Source of the DNA: Clostridia bacterium
GTDB taxonomy: Bacteria; Bacillota; Clostridia; Christensenellales; Aristaeellaceae
Direction of reading: 5' to 3'
Assembly: GCA_900769075.1 (NCBI GenBank)
Contig: CAAGFE010000063.1
Coordinates: forward strand, 1 to 50,072
Length of the DNA: 50,072 bases
This document shows positions 1 through 7,759 of the stretch, piece by piece. The translations under genes were made by a program, and so were the position numbers. The stretch's first letter is position 1. Each line of letters opens with the position of its first letter. The notes beneath the pieces were generated by a model, which was given only the letters and a program-made list of their open reading frames with translations, was not told where the DNA came from and did no database searches.

Positions 1-203
1 ATGTAGCACATTTTGCAGTCCAGGTTGCACAGGGGCGTCAGCTCAAACTTCCCGTATCGCGGGAGCCCGGCACGCCAGGCCTTGATGCGCAGGTATTCCT
101 CGACGGCTGCTCTTTTTTCCGCCTCGGCAGCTTCGGCTTCCCGCAGCATCTGCAGCAGTTCCGGCAGCGTCTGGGCTTGCCTTGCAGCGTTTCTGTATTC
201 CAT
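1..203 (-). CDS. Radical SAM peptide-modifying enzyme, 5' end only (cut by window edge)
   Basis: The first 67 codons are visible; the gene runs off the left edge. The N-terminus is a helical, Ala/Glu-rich stretch followed by PRYGKFELTPLCNLDCKMCY, in which Cys59, Cys63 and Cys66 form the CxxxCxxC motif that binds the SAM-cleaving [4Fe-4S] cluster. The ELTPLCNLxCxMCY wording is typical of SPASM/PqqE-like radical SAM maturases. It follows a PqqD-domain protein, the usual partner of such enzymes, so a role in modifying a ribosomal peptide is inferred. The ATG at 203 has only a weak GGCGAG-like ribosome site and lies about 13 nt after the predicted transcription start. The substrate-binding and SPASM parts cannot be seen, so the subfamily is uncertain. 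Confidence 0.85.
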   Translation of the reverse strand, partial: MEYRNAARQAQTLPELLQMLREAEAAEAEKRAAVEEYLRIKAWRAGLPRYGKFELTPLCNLDCKMCY

Positions 204-222
204 ATATACTCGCCCAATAAAT

Positions 223-251
223 ATGATATCGTTTCTTGATTTCGTTGTCAA
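223..251 (-). promoter_or_regulatory. Sigma-A promoter for the radical SAM gene
   Basis: TTGACA (246-251), 17-nt spacer, TATCAT (223-228) on the minus strand. It gives the radical SAM gene its own start, separate from the kinase/PqqD promoter, with a very short leader. Confidence 0.7.
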
Positions 252-312
252 GGGATTCGGGGATTTTCACGGAAAAATCGCACACTTCCCCGCCCTGCCC
301 GGGTTGGGCCGG

Positions 313-1434
313 TCAGTCCTCGATCAGCCCGAGCTTGCGGAAGGTCGCAAGGATTTCCTCCAGGTCGCGCTCGGCGGTTTCCCGGTCGACTTCATACTGG
401 TTCAGCATGCGCTCCAGCAAATCCTCCCGGCTGATATCGGTCTGCATGGCCTGGAGCAGGAACGCGGACACCTTGTTGAGCGCCACCGTACCGCCGAAGG
501 TCGCCATATTGCTGCCGGTGGGCATCGCCATGTAGTCCCCCGCCATCTCCACAATCGTAAACCCCTGCTTTGCTCTCATCATCTTCTCCTCCCTGGGAGG
601 CTGAATCTCTCCCTGCCGATGGAATAGGATCTCATAGGCCTCCTGCGCCGCCGAAGAGGACTGGTCGCAGTAAAGCCGGTACATGGGGATTCGGGCAATC
701 ATCCGGTTCATGGCCGCCAGCGCGCTTGCCCCCAGCCGAGGATCCCACAGGGGAATCAGCAGCTGATTGGCCAGGAAGCTGCGCTTCTGCCGGAAGGTCA
801 TTTCCCGCAGGGCCGTTTTGTCCGCCCGGCGCACCTCGAAAATCGCCGCCAGCGGATAGGCTGCGTTGCGGAAGATCTGTTCCTTGCCGTCCCAGGGCGC
901 GCCATACGCCACGCCCTGCCCGGGGTCGATGAACGGCCGGTCGCCGGACAGCCATTGGGCGCTCAGCGTTTCCGCCCATTGCCGCGCCCGGGTGGATTTG
1001 CCCGTGCCGGAGGGCCCGGAGAAGGCCACGGCCTTCCCATCCTTCACCACGCAGGCGCAATGGAGCACCCCATACCCCCTGTGAATGAGCCGGCATTCCA
1101 GCAGCGCCTGCAACAGCGGCGCCAGCACGGTCTCCCGCTGCGCCGGGTCTGCCAGCCAGCAGGCGGCGCTGCGGCCATCAGACGCTTCCAGCAGGGCAGC
1201 GCGGCCGTTCACATCCTCATACAGCCAGCCGCCGTCCTCACAGGCCCACACCTTCATCAGCGAATGGGTCGCCAGCAGGCGTGCCTTGTCCATCGGGAAC
1301 GGCTGATCGCGTTCCGTCAGGGTAAGCCGGTCAGCCCCTGTGTCCTCCATCGCGCTTTCATCCGCTTCAAAGGCAGCATACGACGCCGGAAACCATGCTG
1401 ATTGGATCACAACAGGGCCAATTCTGCAAATCAT
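313..1434 (-). CDS. HPr-kinase-like domain fused to PqqD/RRE domain
   Basis: A protein of about 373 residues with two parts. Residues ~120-285 resemble HPr kinase-like enzymes of peptide clusters: Walker A GPSGTGKST (~140-148), LSGDRP (~162-167, in place of the NDDR motif), and GAPWDGK. Residues 285-373 are a PqqD-type domain (starting MMRAKQGFTIVEM), which in known systems is the recognition element that binds the leader of a RiPP precursor and hands it to a radical SAM enzyme, here the next gene. HPrK-like enzymes such as the paeninodin kinase phosphorylate peptides, so a leader-guided peptide kinase is inferred. Start chosen at ATG 1434 because upstream in-frame starts lie inside or against the promoter at 1502-1530. 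No precursor peptide is seen in this window. Confidence 0.8.
   Translation of the reverse strand: MICRIGPVVIQSAWFPASYAAFEADESAMEDTGADRLTLTERDQPFPMDKARLLATHSLMKVWACEDGGWLYEDVNGRAALLEASDGRSAACWLADPAQRETVLAPLLQALLECRLIHRGYGVLHCACVVKDGKAVAFSGPSGTGKSTRARQWAETLSAQWLSGDRPFIDPGQGVAYGAPWDGKEQIFRNAAYPLAAIFEVRRADKTALREMTFRQKRSFLANQLLIPLWDPRLGASALAAMNRMIARIPMYRLYCDQSSSAAQEAYEILFHRQGEIQPPREEKMMRAKQGFTIVEMAGDYMAMPTGSNMATFGGTVALNKVSAFLLQAMQTDISREDLLERMLNQYEVDRETAERDLEEILATFRKLGLIED
577..597 (-). promoter_or_regulatory. Internal ribosome site and ATG-ATG before the PqqD domain
   Basis: Inside the fusion gene, AGGGAGGAGAAG is followed directly by ATG ATG (582-577), in frame and exactly at the start of the PqqD domain. 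This is a textbook start site and could give a free 88-89 residue PqqD protein as well as the fused form. Translation from it is inferred, not shown. Confidence 0.5.
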
Positions 1435-1501
1435 CTCTGCCCACCCGTTCTGTCGAACGCTCCCCTTTCCCCGCTGATGGAAAACAACCTTGCCCATGTT
1501 T

Positions 1502-1530
1502 AGTATACAGTTTTGCCAAACGGTTGTCAA
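1502..1530 (-). promoter_or_regulatory. Sigma-A promoter for the kinase/PqqD gene
   Basis: TTGACA (1525-1530), 17-nt spacer, TATACT (1502-1507) on the minus strand: near-consensus. It rules out the TTG codon in the -35 box as a start. Confidence 0.75.
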
Positions 1531-1549
1531 TCGGCATCCACGGCCCTGC

Positions 1550-2509
1550 TTATGAGAGCGCCTTCACCGCGTCCACCACCCACTGCATGCGCTGGGTGTC
1601 AATGCCCGCCGGCAGGGTGCAGTCCGCGCCGAGCATGACGCCCGTCCTGCCGTGCTTTCGGACAAGCTCCCTGGTATAGGCCTGGATCTCTTCCTTCGTG
1701 CCCTTCACCATCAGGGAGCCGGCCCGGTTGTCGAAGCCGCCCAGCACGCATTTTCCGCCGAAGAATTCCTTGCCCGCCGTGAGATCCATATCTTCCACAA
1801 AGCAGGCCCAGTTGACGGCCTTGGCGGGGTAATCCTGCCAGACCTCCAGGTGATTGGGGATGCCCGCCCAGCCGCAGCAGTGCAGCACGTTCCGGTCGGA
1901 GAAGCGGTTGGCGTGCGCCAGCACCTTCAAATCGCTGGGGGTGATGTGGCGGCGGTACTGTTCGGGGGTGAAGCGATCCTTTTCGCCGCCCTGGACGCAG
2001 TAATACACGCCGTCCACCCCGGCCTCGGTGATGAGCTTCTCGCACAGGAGCGCATTGTCCTGGGCGATGACGTTCAGCGCGTAGTGGATGGCCTCGGGGT
2101 TCTCCCGCAGGTGACGCATCACCATTTCGTCCGAGGTGCCGAAGCGGATGGACGAAAACGGCGCGAACACATTGTACAGCACCAGGCAGTCGCTGGTCAG
2201 CCCGGCCTTGACGGCCCTGGCCCGTTCCACCTGGCCGCGGATGAAATCGCTCTCCGGGCCAAGGGGCTGCATCTGATACCAGTCCTCCGGATTCCGGACG
2301 GCCTTCGCCACCGGGTTGGGGTAGTCAAAATAGCCGTCGCACATGAGCTTGGCGATGTCCATCTCCACGTTGTTGTAGTAGCGCAGATGCGCCTGCACGC
2401 AGGGCTGGCCCTGCTGCTCCTCGCCGGTAAAGTGGAACCAGAACCCCACCGGCGGACGATCCACCGGCTGATTGTTCATGGCTGCGATCACACGTTCCTT
2501 CTTGGTCAT
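1550..2509 (-). CDS. Uroporphyrinogen decarboxylase (URO-D) family protein
   Basis: A 319-residue protein of the URO-D/MtaA fold. Seen: the N-terminal MTKKERVIAAMNNQPVDRPP (the family opening), the central VDGVYYCVQGG, LHCCGWAG (a possible metal-binding His/Cys site), and the C-terminal GVMLGADCTLPAGID. These non-haem URO-D paralogues are common in Clostridia; some are cobamide-dependent methyltransferases, others have no known role. No corrinoid protein or methyltransferase partner is adjacent, so the substrate is unknown. Start at ATG 2509 is preceded by CGGAGGAAGAGAGC. True haem biosynthesis HemE is unlikely, since no haem genes are nearby. Confidence 0.85.
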   Translation of the reverse strand: MTKKERVIAAMNNQPVDRPPVGFWFHFTGEEQQGQPCVQAHLRYYNNVEMDIAKLMCDGYFDYPNPVAKAVRNPEDWYQMQPLGPESDFIRGQVERARAVKAGLTSDCLVLYNVFAPFSSIRFGTSDEMVMRHLRENPEAIHYALNVIAQDNALLCEKLITEAGVDGVYYCVQGGEKDRFTPEQYRRHITPSDLKVLAHANRFSDRNVLHCCGWAGIPNHLEVWQDYPAKAVNWACFVEDMDLTAGKEFFGGKCVLGGFDNRAGSLMVKGTKEEIQAYTRELVRKHGRTGVMLGADCTLPAGIDTQRMQWVVDAVKALS

Positions 2510-2558
2510 GCTCTCTTCCTCCGATGCAGTTGACGGCTGTTCTGCCTTTCTGATCTTC

Positions 2559-2588
2559 ATTATATATCCATTTTTCGGCCTGCGTCAA
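2559..2588 (-). promoter_or_regulatory. Promoter for the URO-D gene
   Basis: TTGACG (2583-2588), 18-nt spacer, TATAAT (2559-2564), minus strand. It is back to back with the plus-strand promoter at 2595-2623, so the two genes are divergently transcribed from about 65 bp. Confidence 0.65.
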
Positions 2589-2594
2589 GGGACG

Positions 2595-2623
2595 TTGCGC
2601 CCGGCGGAAAAATGTGCTATCAT
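2595..2623 (+). promoter_or_regulatory. Promoter for the dipeptidase gene
   Basis: TTGCGC (2595-2600), 17-nt spacer, TATCAT (2618-2623). The start codon at 2645 follows about 15 nt after the predicted transcript start. Confidence 0.6.
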
Positions 2624-2644
2624 TGGACAAAGGAGCTGATACGC

Positions 2645-4090
2645 ATGAACCGTACCGAACTGCTCGCCCGGGCGGAGGCCTGGATCGCCGCCCACCGCGA
2701 GGAATATATCGCCGAATTGCAGGGCATCGCCCGGATTCCCTCCGTCAGCCGTGCCGACCTGGCGCAGCCCGGCGCGCCCTTTGGCCCGGACTGCCGCCGC
2801 GTGCTGGATTATGCCCTGGAACGGGGCCGCTTTTACGGCTTTGAAACCGCCGACCACGATGGCTACGCGGGCTCCGTCACCTGGGGTGACTTTGACCATG
2901 CCATCGGCGTGATCGCCCATCTGGACGTGGTGCCCGTGGGGGACGGCTGGGTCTACCCCTGCTTCGGCGCGACCTATCTGCCCGAGCATGACGTGCTGAT
3001 CGGGCGCGGCGTGGACGACAACAAGTCCGCCTTTGTGGCGGGCCTTTTCGCCATGCGGATGCTGCGGGAGTTCGGCGTTCCGATGCGCCACGGGGTGCGG
3101 CTCATCTGCGGCACCAGCGAGGAAACCGGCATGCAGGACATGCAGGCCCTTCGGAAGATGGGCCACCGCTTCCCGGATACCTCCCTCGTGCCGGACGCGG
3201 GCTTCCCGGTGAACTACGCCCAGAAGGGCATGATCGACGGGGCGCTCACCGCCCCCTGCGCGGGCAATCTGCTGGCGCTGGACGCCGGCTCGGTGCGCAA
3301 CGTCATCCCGGATGAGGCGGTCTGCATCGTCGCGGCGGACATGGACACGGTGCGCACGGCCCTGTCGGCGGCGGACGCGGCGGATGCGGCCCGGATTGAG
3401 CTGTCCCCGGCGGAAGGCAGCACGCGCATCGTCGCCCGGGGCAAATCGGGCCACGCGGCCTTCCCGGCGGGCGGCGACAACGCCATTGCCCGGCTCGCCC
3501 GGGTGCTGACCGCCTCCGGATTGCTGACGGGCACCGCCCGGGAGGCCATCGCCGCCCTGGCTGACCTGACCGCCGATGCCAACGGCGTCACCGAGGGCGT
3601 GGCCTACACCGACGAACCCTCCGGCGAGCTGACGCTGGTCTACGGCGTGGCCCATTTGAAGGACGGCCTCCTGACCGTTTCCGTGGACTGCCGCTATCCC
3701 GTGACCATGGACGGCGCGGCGCTGGAGGACAATCTCCGCACCGCCTGGGCCGGGCGCGGCTTCACCGTGAAGGATTTCGACCTGTCCGAGCCCTTCTACA
3801 TCCCGGTGGACGATCCCCGGGTGGTCGCCCTGCAGGCGCTGTACAAGGACGTGACCGGCCGGGACGATCCGCCCTACGCCATGGGCGGCGGCACCTATTC
3901 CCGGGCCGTGCCGGGGGCGATTTCCTTCGGGCCGGGCATGCCGGGAATCAAGCGGGATTACTCCGCCTTCCTGCCTGAGGGTCACGGCGGCGCCCACGGT
4001 CGGGACGAAGTGCTGCCCATCGACAAGCTGCTGACCGTGTCCAGGATCTATGTCGCCGCGCTGGCGGAGCTGGACGGGATCATCGGCTGA
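2645..4090 (+). CDS. Sapep/PepV-like M20 family metallodipeptidase
   Basis: A 481-residue cytoplasmic dipeptidase of the Sapep branch of family M20, which cleaves dipeptides using two metal ions. Seen in order: IARIPSVSR, the first metal ligands in IAHLDVVPVGDGW (~residues 95-107), the bridging Asp in GRGVDDNKS, the catalytic and metal Glu pair in GTSEETGMQDM, the Asp of VPDAGFPV, and the C-terminal His in EGHGGAHGRDE. The long insert between the two catalytic halves is the lid domain typical of PepV. Start ATG 2645 has AAAGGAG upstream. Length fits the family. Probable role is peptide nitrogen use. Confidence 0.93.
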   Translation: MNRTELLARAEAWIAAHREEYIAELQGIARIPSVSRADLAQPGAPFGPDCRRVLDYALERGRFYGFETADHDGYAGSVTWGDFDHAIGVIAHLDVVPVGDGWVYPCFGATYLPEHDVLIGRGVDDNKSAFVAGLFAMRMLREFGVPMRHGVRLICGTSEETGMQDMQALRKMGHRFPDTSLVPDAGFPVNYAQKGMIDGALTAPCAGNLLALDAGSVRNVIPDEAVCIVAADMDTVRTALSAADAADAARIELSPAEGSTRIVARGKSGHAAFPAGGDNAIARLARVLTASGLLTGTAREAIAALADLTADANGVTEGVAYTDEPSGELTLVYGVAHLKDGLLTVSVDCRYPVTMDGAALEDNLRTAWAGRGFTVKDFDLSEPFYIPVDDPRVVALQALYKDVTGRDDPPYAMGGGTYSRAVPGAISFGPGMPGIKRDYSAFLPEGHGGAHGRDEVLPIDKLLTVSRIYVAALAELDGIIG

Positions 4091-4167
4091 CCCAGCGCTT
4101 CCGCCCTGTCCGCTGCAGCCCTTGTCCCGCCGCCATCTGCTCCACACCTGCAGAAAGGGAATCGCCC

Positions 4168-4716
4168 ATGGAAATCACAACTGACCGCCTGCTGATTCGT
4201 CCCGTCCGGGCGGAGGACTGGCCCGCCCTCCGCGCCCTCTGGCTGGACTTCGCCCTGTCCCCCTTCGCCCGGTATGACAAGCCCCACCCGACCGACCCGG
4301 AGGACGTCCGCCCCCGCGTCGCCCGCTGGGCGGAGGCGACCGCCGCTGGCATGGAGCACCTGTTCTTCGCCATCTGCCGGGGCGGCGCGGTGATCGGCTA
4401 TATCGCCTTCAACCGCCGCGAAAGGGGCTACGAAACCGGCTACTGCTTTCATTCCGCCCGGCACGGGATGGGCTATGCCCGGGAGGCCTTCCGGGCGCTG
4501 CTGGGGGAATTTCAGCGCCTGGGCGTCACCCATTTTTCCGCGGGCACAGCGCTGAACAACACCCCCTCGGTGAAGCTGCTGACCGCCCTGGGCTTCCGCC
4601 TGACCGGCACGGAGCAGGTTTCCTTCTACCAGGACGCCGGGGGCCGGGATATCTTCTTCGACGGCGGCCTTTTCGAGCTGGATATGGACGCTCCGTCCGC
4701 CGCTTCCCCGCGCTGA
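4168..4716 (+). CDS. GNAT family N-acetyltransferase (RimJ/RimL type)
   Basis: A 182-residue single-domain acetyltransferase. It opens with MEITTDRLLIRPVRAEDWPAL, the RimJ/RimL family signature, and ends with HFSAGTALNNTPSVKLLTALGF, the strand-helix pair (N-x-x-S-x-x-L/LxxLGF) that packs around acetyl-CoA. The centre has ETGYCFHSARHGMGYAREA, the CoA pyrophosphate loop. It starts 77 bp after the dipeptidase, with AAAGGGA before the ATG, and is probably cotranscribed. Substrate (protein N-terminus or small molecule) cannot be told. Confidence 0.88.
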   Translation: MEITTDRLLIRPVRAEDWPALRALWLDFALSPFARYDKPHPTDPEDVRPRVARWAEATAAGMEHLFFAICRGGAVIGYIAFNRRERGYETGYCFHSARHGMGYAREAFRALLGEFQRLGVTHFSAGTALNNTPSVKLLTALGFRLTGTEQVSFYQDAGGRDIFFDGGLFELDMDAPSAASPR

Positions 4717-4762
4717 TCACGCGCTGGATCGACCATCCCCCCCTGTAAGGAGGCGTATTCTG

Positions 4763-6793
4763 ATGACCAAACGGATTCTGCTCCTCATCCTGGCCCTGCT
4801 GCTGCTGACAGGCCTTTCCGCCGCCGCGGAGAACTACGAACCGCCGGTGGATGACGCGCTGTACCGCATTGTGCTGCGGGACGCGCAGGGCGATACAACC
4901 CTGGGCACCGCTGTGCTCTACGGGGACCGGCAGACGCTGCTGACGGCCCTGGCCTGCTGCGCGGAAGGCGAGCTCTATGCCCTGGGCAACGACGGCGAGC
5001 ACGCCATCACCTCCTGGGAAGCGGTGGGCGGCACGGACCTGGCATGGATGCATCTGTCCGCACCCGCCGAGGCGGCGCCCCTCACCCTCTCGGACGGCGA
5101 AACCTCGGCCATGTCCTACCTTTTCGGCACCGGCAGCGACGGCAGGATGGGGGCCATGCCCATCTATTTCATCCGCCTGGGCCGGATGGACGATCAGGAG
5201 CAGTGGGTGATTTCCGGCGAGGAGGGCCTGATGCCCGGCAGCATGCTGCTGGATGAAAAGGGCCGTCTGCTGGGCCTTATCACGGCGCAGCGGGCCGAGG
5301 GCCTGGGCGCATACGCCGGCCCGTCGATCCGCGCCCTGAACAGGCTGCTGGCTGCCTCCGATGAGGCTTCCCCCTTCCTGGACGCCCAGCTCACCTGGGA
5401 GGAGGGCCACCTGCTGATCTCCTGGGAGGACGAGACCCATCGGAACGGTTCCTATGTCATCAGCCTCTCGGCCGATGACAACAGCTACTACACCGACTTC
5501 GATCAGCCGGTCAGCGAGAAGAGCGCCGATCTGATTCTCCCGCCCGGGCACACCTACTGCGTCCAGGTACAATGGGTGCGCCGCGTGCGGGATGCGGTTC
5601 CGCCGGAATGGGACACCACCCTGCCCCTCACCATCCCCCGGACGGCGTATGCCGCCAACGGCTTTAGCCAGACCTGCTATCTGGCCAGCGCCCCCCGGGG
5701 CATGGAGATCCTGGGCGTGCTGCCGGAAACGGCGGAGGTCACCCGCGCCGCCATAGCGGACAAAAAGACCGCCTTCTACCTGCAGGTCAAGAGCAGCTAC
5801 GCCGCCGGCACGTCGGGGGAAGTCCCCATGGCGCTGGAGCTGATCGCCCCGGACGGACAGGTCTATTTTGAGGAGCTTGTCTTCCGCTTCCTCCCCGATT
5901 CCGCCAGCGATGATCACTTCGCGCTCTCCCTGGACGACCTGCTGGCCTCCTGCGCCGAGTTTGCCGGCGGACAGCTGCTGACGGGCGTCTATCAGATCCG
6001 CTATTCCCTGAGCGGCCAGGTGGCCGGCGAATGCACCTTCACCCTGACGGACGACGGAACCGCCGCGGAGCCCGCCCCGACCAGCGGATACGCCGCCGGG
6101 CTGAAGGCCTCCCGGGAAAACGGTGCCATCACCCTGACCTGGGACAGCGCCGCCATCCCCGAAGGCGCCCAGGTGTGGTGCTTCGTCGCCTACGACGGCT
6201 GTCCCCTGCTGTCGTTTTCCAAGATGGCGCCGGGCTATGCCGAGTGGAAGGGCTACGACATTCCGGGCCAGGGCGCTCTGCTCTGGGTGTACTGGTCGAT
6301 GACGGATGAGGCGTCCTATGCGGTGCCCCAGGGGAGCGGCAACTCCCTCTGGCTGGACGCGCTGCCCGAGGAGGCGCTGACGGCCTTTGGCTTCCGGAAC
6401 GTCCGCATCGGCCTGATGCCCTCCGCCGATCCCGCCGCCGAGGAGAAGGGCGTCTTCCTGCCCCAGCAGCCCCTGACCCGCGAGATGCTCTCCGACCGGA
6501 GCACGCCCCTTTATTTCCAGACGGAGGACACCTACCGGATCAGCGAGGCATCGGGCGATCACCCGATGGTCATCGTCCTGCAAACGCCGGAGGGCCTGCG
6601 CATGAACACCCTGTTCGGGTATTCCTTCGATCCTGCCCTCCAGGCCTCCGACATGTGGCTCATGGACATTTCGTCCCTCTTTGAAACCTATGAAACCATC
6701 ACCGGCAGCGCCGCCTGGCCCGCCGGCACCTATCGCATCCTGTACTGCATCGACGGGCAAATCGCGGGGGAATTCACCTTCACCCTGGATTGA
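4763..6793 (+). CDS. Secreted protein with inactive trypsin-like domain and Fn3-like repeats
   Basis: A 676-residue exported protein: signal peptide at residues 1-22 (LLLILALLLLTGLSAAA). Residues ~30-200 follow the trypsin/HtrA pattern but lack two of the three catalytic residues. The TAAHC position reads TALAC (Ala64 for His), and the GNSGGPLLD position reads LMPGSMLLD (Pro158 for Ser); the Asp-like TDLAWMHL remains. After this come beta-rich segments: ITLTWDSAAIPEG and LLISWEDETHRNG resemble Fn3 domains. A motif of the form Y-x-I-x-Y-x-x-x-G-Q-x-A-G-E-x-T-F-T-L occurs twice, near residue 415 and at the C-terminus. It likely binds rather than cuts protein. The zinc-ribbon protein at 32117-33766 has similar C-terminal units. 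Ribosome site AAGGAGG. Confidence 0.7.
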   Translation: MTKRILLLILALLLLTGLSAAAENYEPPVDDALYRIVLRDAQGDTTLGTAVLYGDRQTLLTALACCAEGELYALGNDGEHAITSWEAVGGTDLAWMHLSAPAEAAPLTLSDGETSAMSYLFGTGSDGRMGAMPIYFIRLGRMDDQEQWVISGEEGLMPGSMLLDEKGRLLGLITAQRAEGLGAYAGPSIRALNRLLAASDEASPFLDAQLTWEEGHLLISWEDETHRNGSYVISLSADDNSYYTDFDQPVSEKSADLILPPGHTYCVQVQWVRRVRDAVPPEWDTTLPLTIPRTAYAANGFSQTCYLASAPRGMEILGVLPETAEVTRAAIADKKTAFYLQVKSSYAAGTSGEVPMALELIAPDGQVYFEELVFRFLPDSASDDHFALSLDDLLASCAEFAGGQLLTGVYQIRYSLSGQVAGECTFTLTDDGTAAEPAPTSGYAAGLKASRENGAITLTWDSAAIPEGAQVWCFVAYDGCPLLSFSKMAPGYAEWKGYDIPGQGALLWVYWSMTDEASYAVPQGSGNSLWLDALPEEALTAFGFRNVRIGLMPSADPAAEEKGVFLPQQPLTREMLSDRSTPLYFQTEDTYRISEASGDHPMVIVLQTPEGLRMNTLFGYSFDPALQASDMWLMDISSLFETYETITGSAAWPAGTYRILYCIDGQIAGEFTFTLD

Positions 6794-6853
6794 CATGTTT
6801 TTTGCGGCGGAGTCCCCTCCCCTGGGGCGGCGCCCTTTTTGCTGAAATTACCA

Positions 6854-6882
6854 TGGACATAGGGGCGGCGATGTTGTATCAT
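6854..6882 (+). promoter_or_regulatory. Promoter for the ferredoxin-like gene
   Basis: TGGACA (6854-6859), 17-nt spacer, TATCAT (6877-6882). Confidence 0.6.
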
Positions 6883-6924
6883 AGTGGTGGCCCATGACCT
6901 CATCGGGCCTGAAGGAGGACCCCT

Positions 6925-7608
6925 ATGATCAGACGGATCATCACCATTGATGAAGAAAAATGCAACGGCTGCGGCCTGTGCGCCAAGGCCTGTCACGAGG
7001 GCGCGATTGGCATGGTGAACGGCAAGGCCCGGCTGCTGCGGGAGGATTACTGCGACGGCCTGGGCGATTGCCTGCCCGCCTGCCCGACGAACGCCATATC
7101 CTTTGAGGAGCGGGAAGCCCCTGCCTACGACGAGGCCGCGGTGCTCGCTGCCAAGCGCGCCAAGGAAGCGCCCCAGCCCTGCGCTTGTCCCGGAACGGCC
7201 TGCCGGAGCATCCCCGCCCCGGCGGAGAACGCCTGGGGCGACGCGCCTTCCTGCCTGACCAACTTCCCCGTTCAGCTCCAGTTGGCCCCGGTGACAAGCC
7301 CCTGGTTCCAGGGCGCCGAGCTGCTGATCGCGGCGGACTGCACCGCCTATGCCTACGCCAATTTCCACCGGGACTTCATGCGGGGCCGCGTCACCCTGAT
7401 CGGCTGCCCGAAGCTGGACCCGGTTCACTATGCCCCGAAGCTGGCGGAGATCTTCCGCCGGGGCGATATTCGCGGTGTCACCCTCACCCGCATGACCGTG
7501 CCCTGCTGCGGCGGACTGGCCCACGCGGTCAAAACGGCCATTGAGATGAGCGGAAAGGATATTCCGCTGACCATCGTCACCATCAGTCCGGACGGAAAAA
7601 TCGTGTAA
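6925..7608 (+). CDS. Ferredoxin-like iron-sulfur protein
   Basis: A 227-residue protein. The first ~60 residues are a two-cluster ferredoxin: CNGCGLCAKAC supplies a complete four-Cys set, while the second, CDGLGDCLPACP, has Leu where the second Cys should be and so may hold a [3Fe-4S] cluster. The remaining ~150 residues carry scattered Cys (PCACPGTACRS, TVPCCGG) and a hydrophobic core, GAELLIAADCTAYAYANFHR, seen in ferredoxin-like proteins of anaerobes found near hybrid-cluster proteins. An electron-transfer or redox-sensing role is inferred; the partner is not in the window. Ribosome site GAAGGAGG. Not followed by another plus-strand gene. Confidence 0.85.
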   Translation: MIRRIITIDEEKCNGCGLCAKACHEGAIGMVNGKARLLREDYCDGLGDCLPACPTNAISFEEREAPAYDEAAVLAAKRAKEAPQPCACPGTACRSIPAPAENAWGDAPSCLTNFPVQLQLAPVTSPWFQGAELLIAADCTAYAYANFHRDFMRGRVTLIGCPKLDPVHYAPKLAEIFRRGDIRGVTLTRMTVPCCGGLAHAVKTAIEMSGKDIPLTIVTISPDGKIV

Positions 7609-7648
7609 CGCCAAATCGGCGGCTGTCCCGGGCGCTGTCCCAAATGAA

Positions 7649-7694
7649 AAAAGGCACGGATCCCGGCCACTCCGGTCGGATATCCGTGCCTTTT
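7649..7694. terminator. Bidirectional terminator between ferredoxin gene and recA
   Basis: A perfect 13-bp inverted repeat, AAAAGGCACGGAT (7649-7661) and ATCCGTGCCTTTT (7682-7694), flanked by A and T runs on opposite strands. It serves the two convergent genes. Confidence 0.8.
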
Positions 7695-7759
7695 CTGATG
7701 GGCTGCGCCGGTGCAGCAGACCAATCTGTCTGATTGGGGACAGCCCCGTTGGGGATGGC

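Noticed and set aside
13..627. Plus-strand open frame at the left end
   Set aside because: Antisense to the radical SAM and PqqD coding sequences, whose motifs are clear.
4526..6796. Long minus-strand open frame opposite the pseudo-protease gene
   Set aside because: It is antisense to a gene with a signal peptide and ribosome site, is rich in Gly/Arg/His/Gln, and has no recognisable domain. Such frames are common in GC-rich DNA.
7621..7748. Large inverted pair GGCTGTCCC / GGGACAGCC around the recA terminator
   Set aside because: Nine-base arms over 100 bp apart, with a much stronger terminator inside; not enough to call a separate feature.
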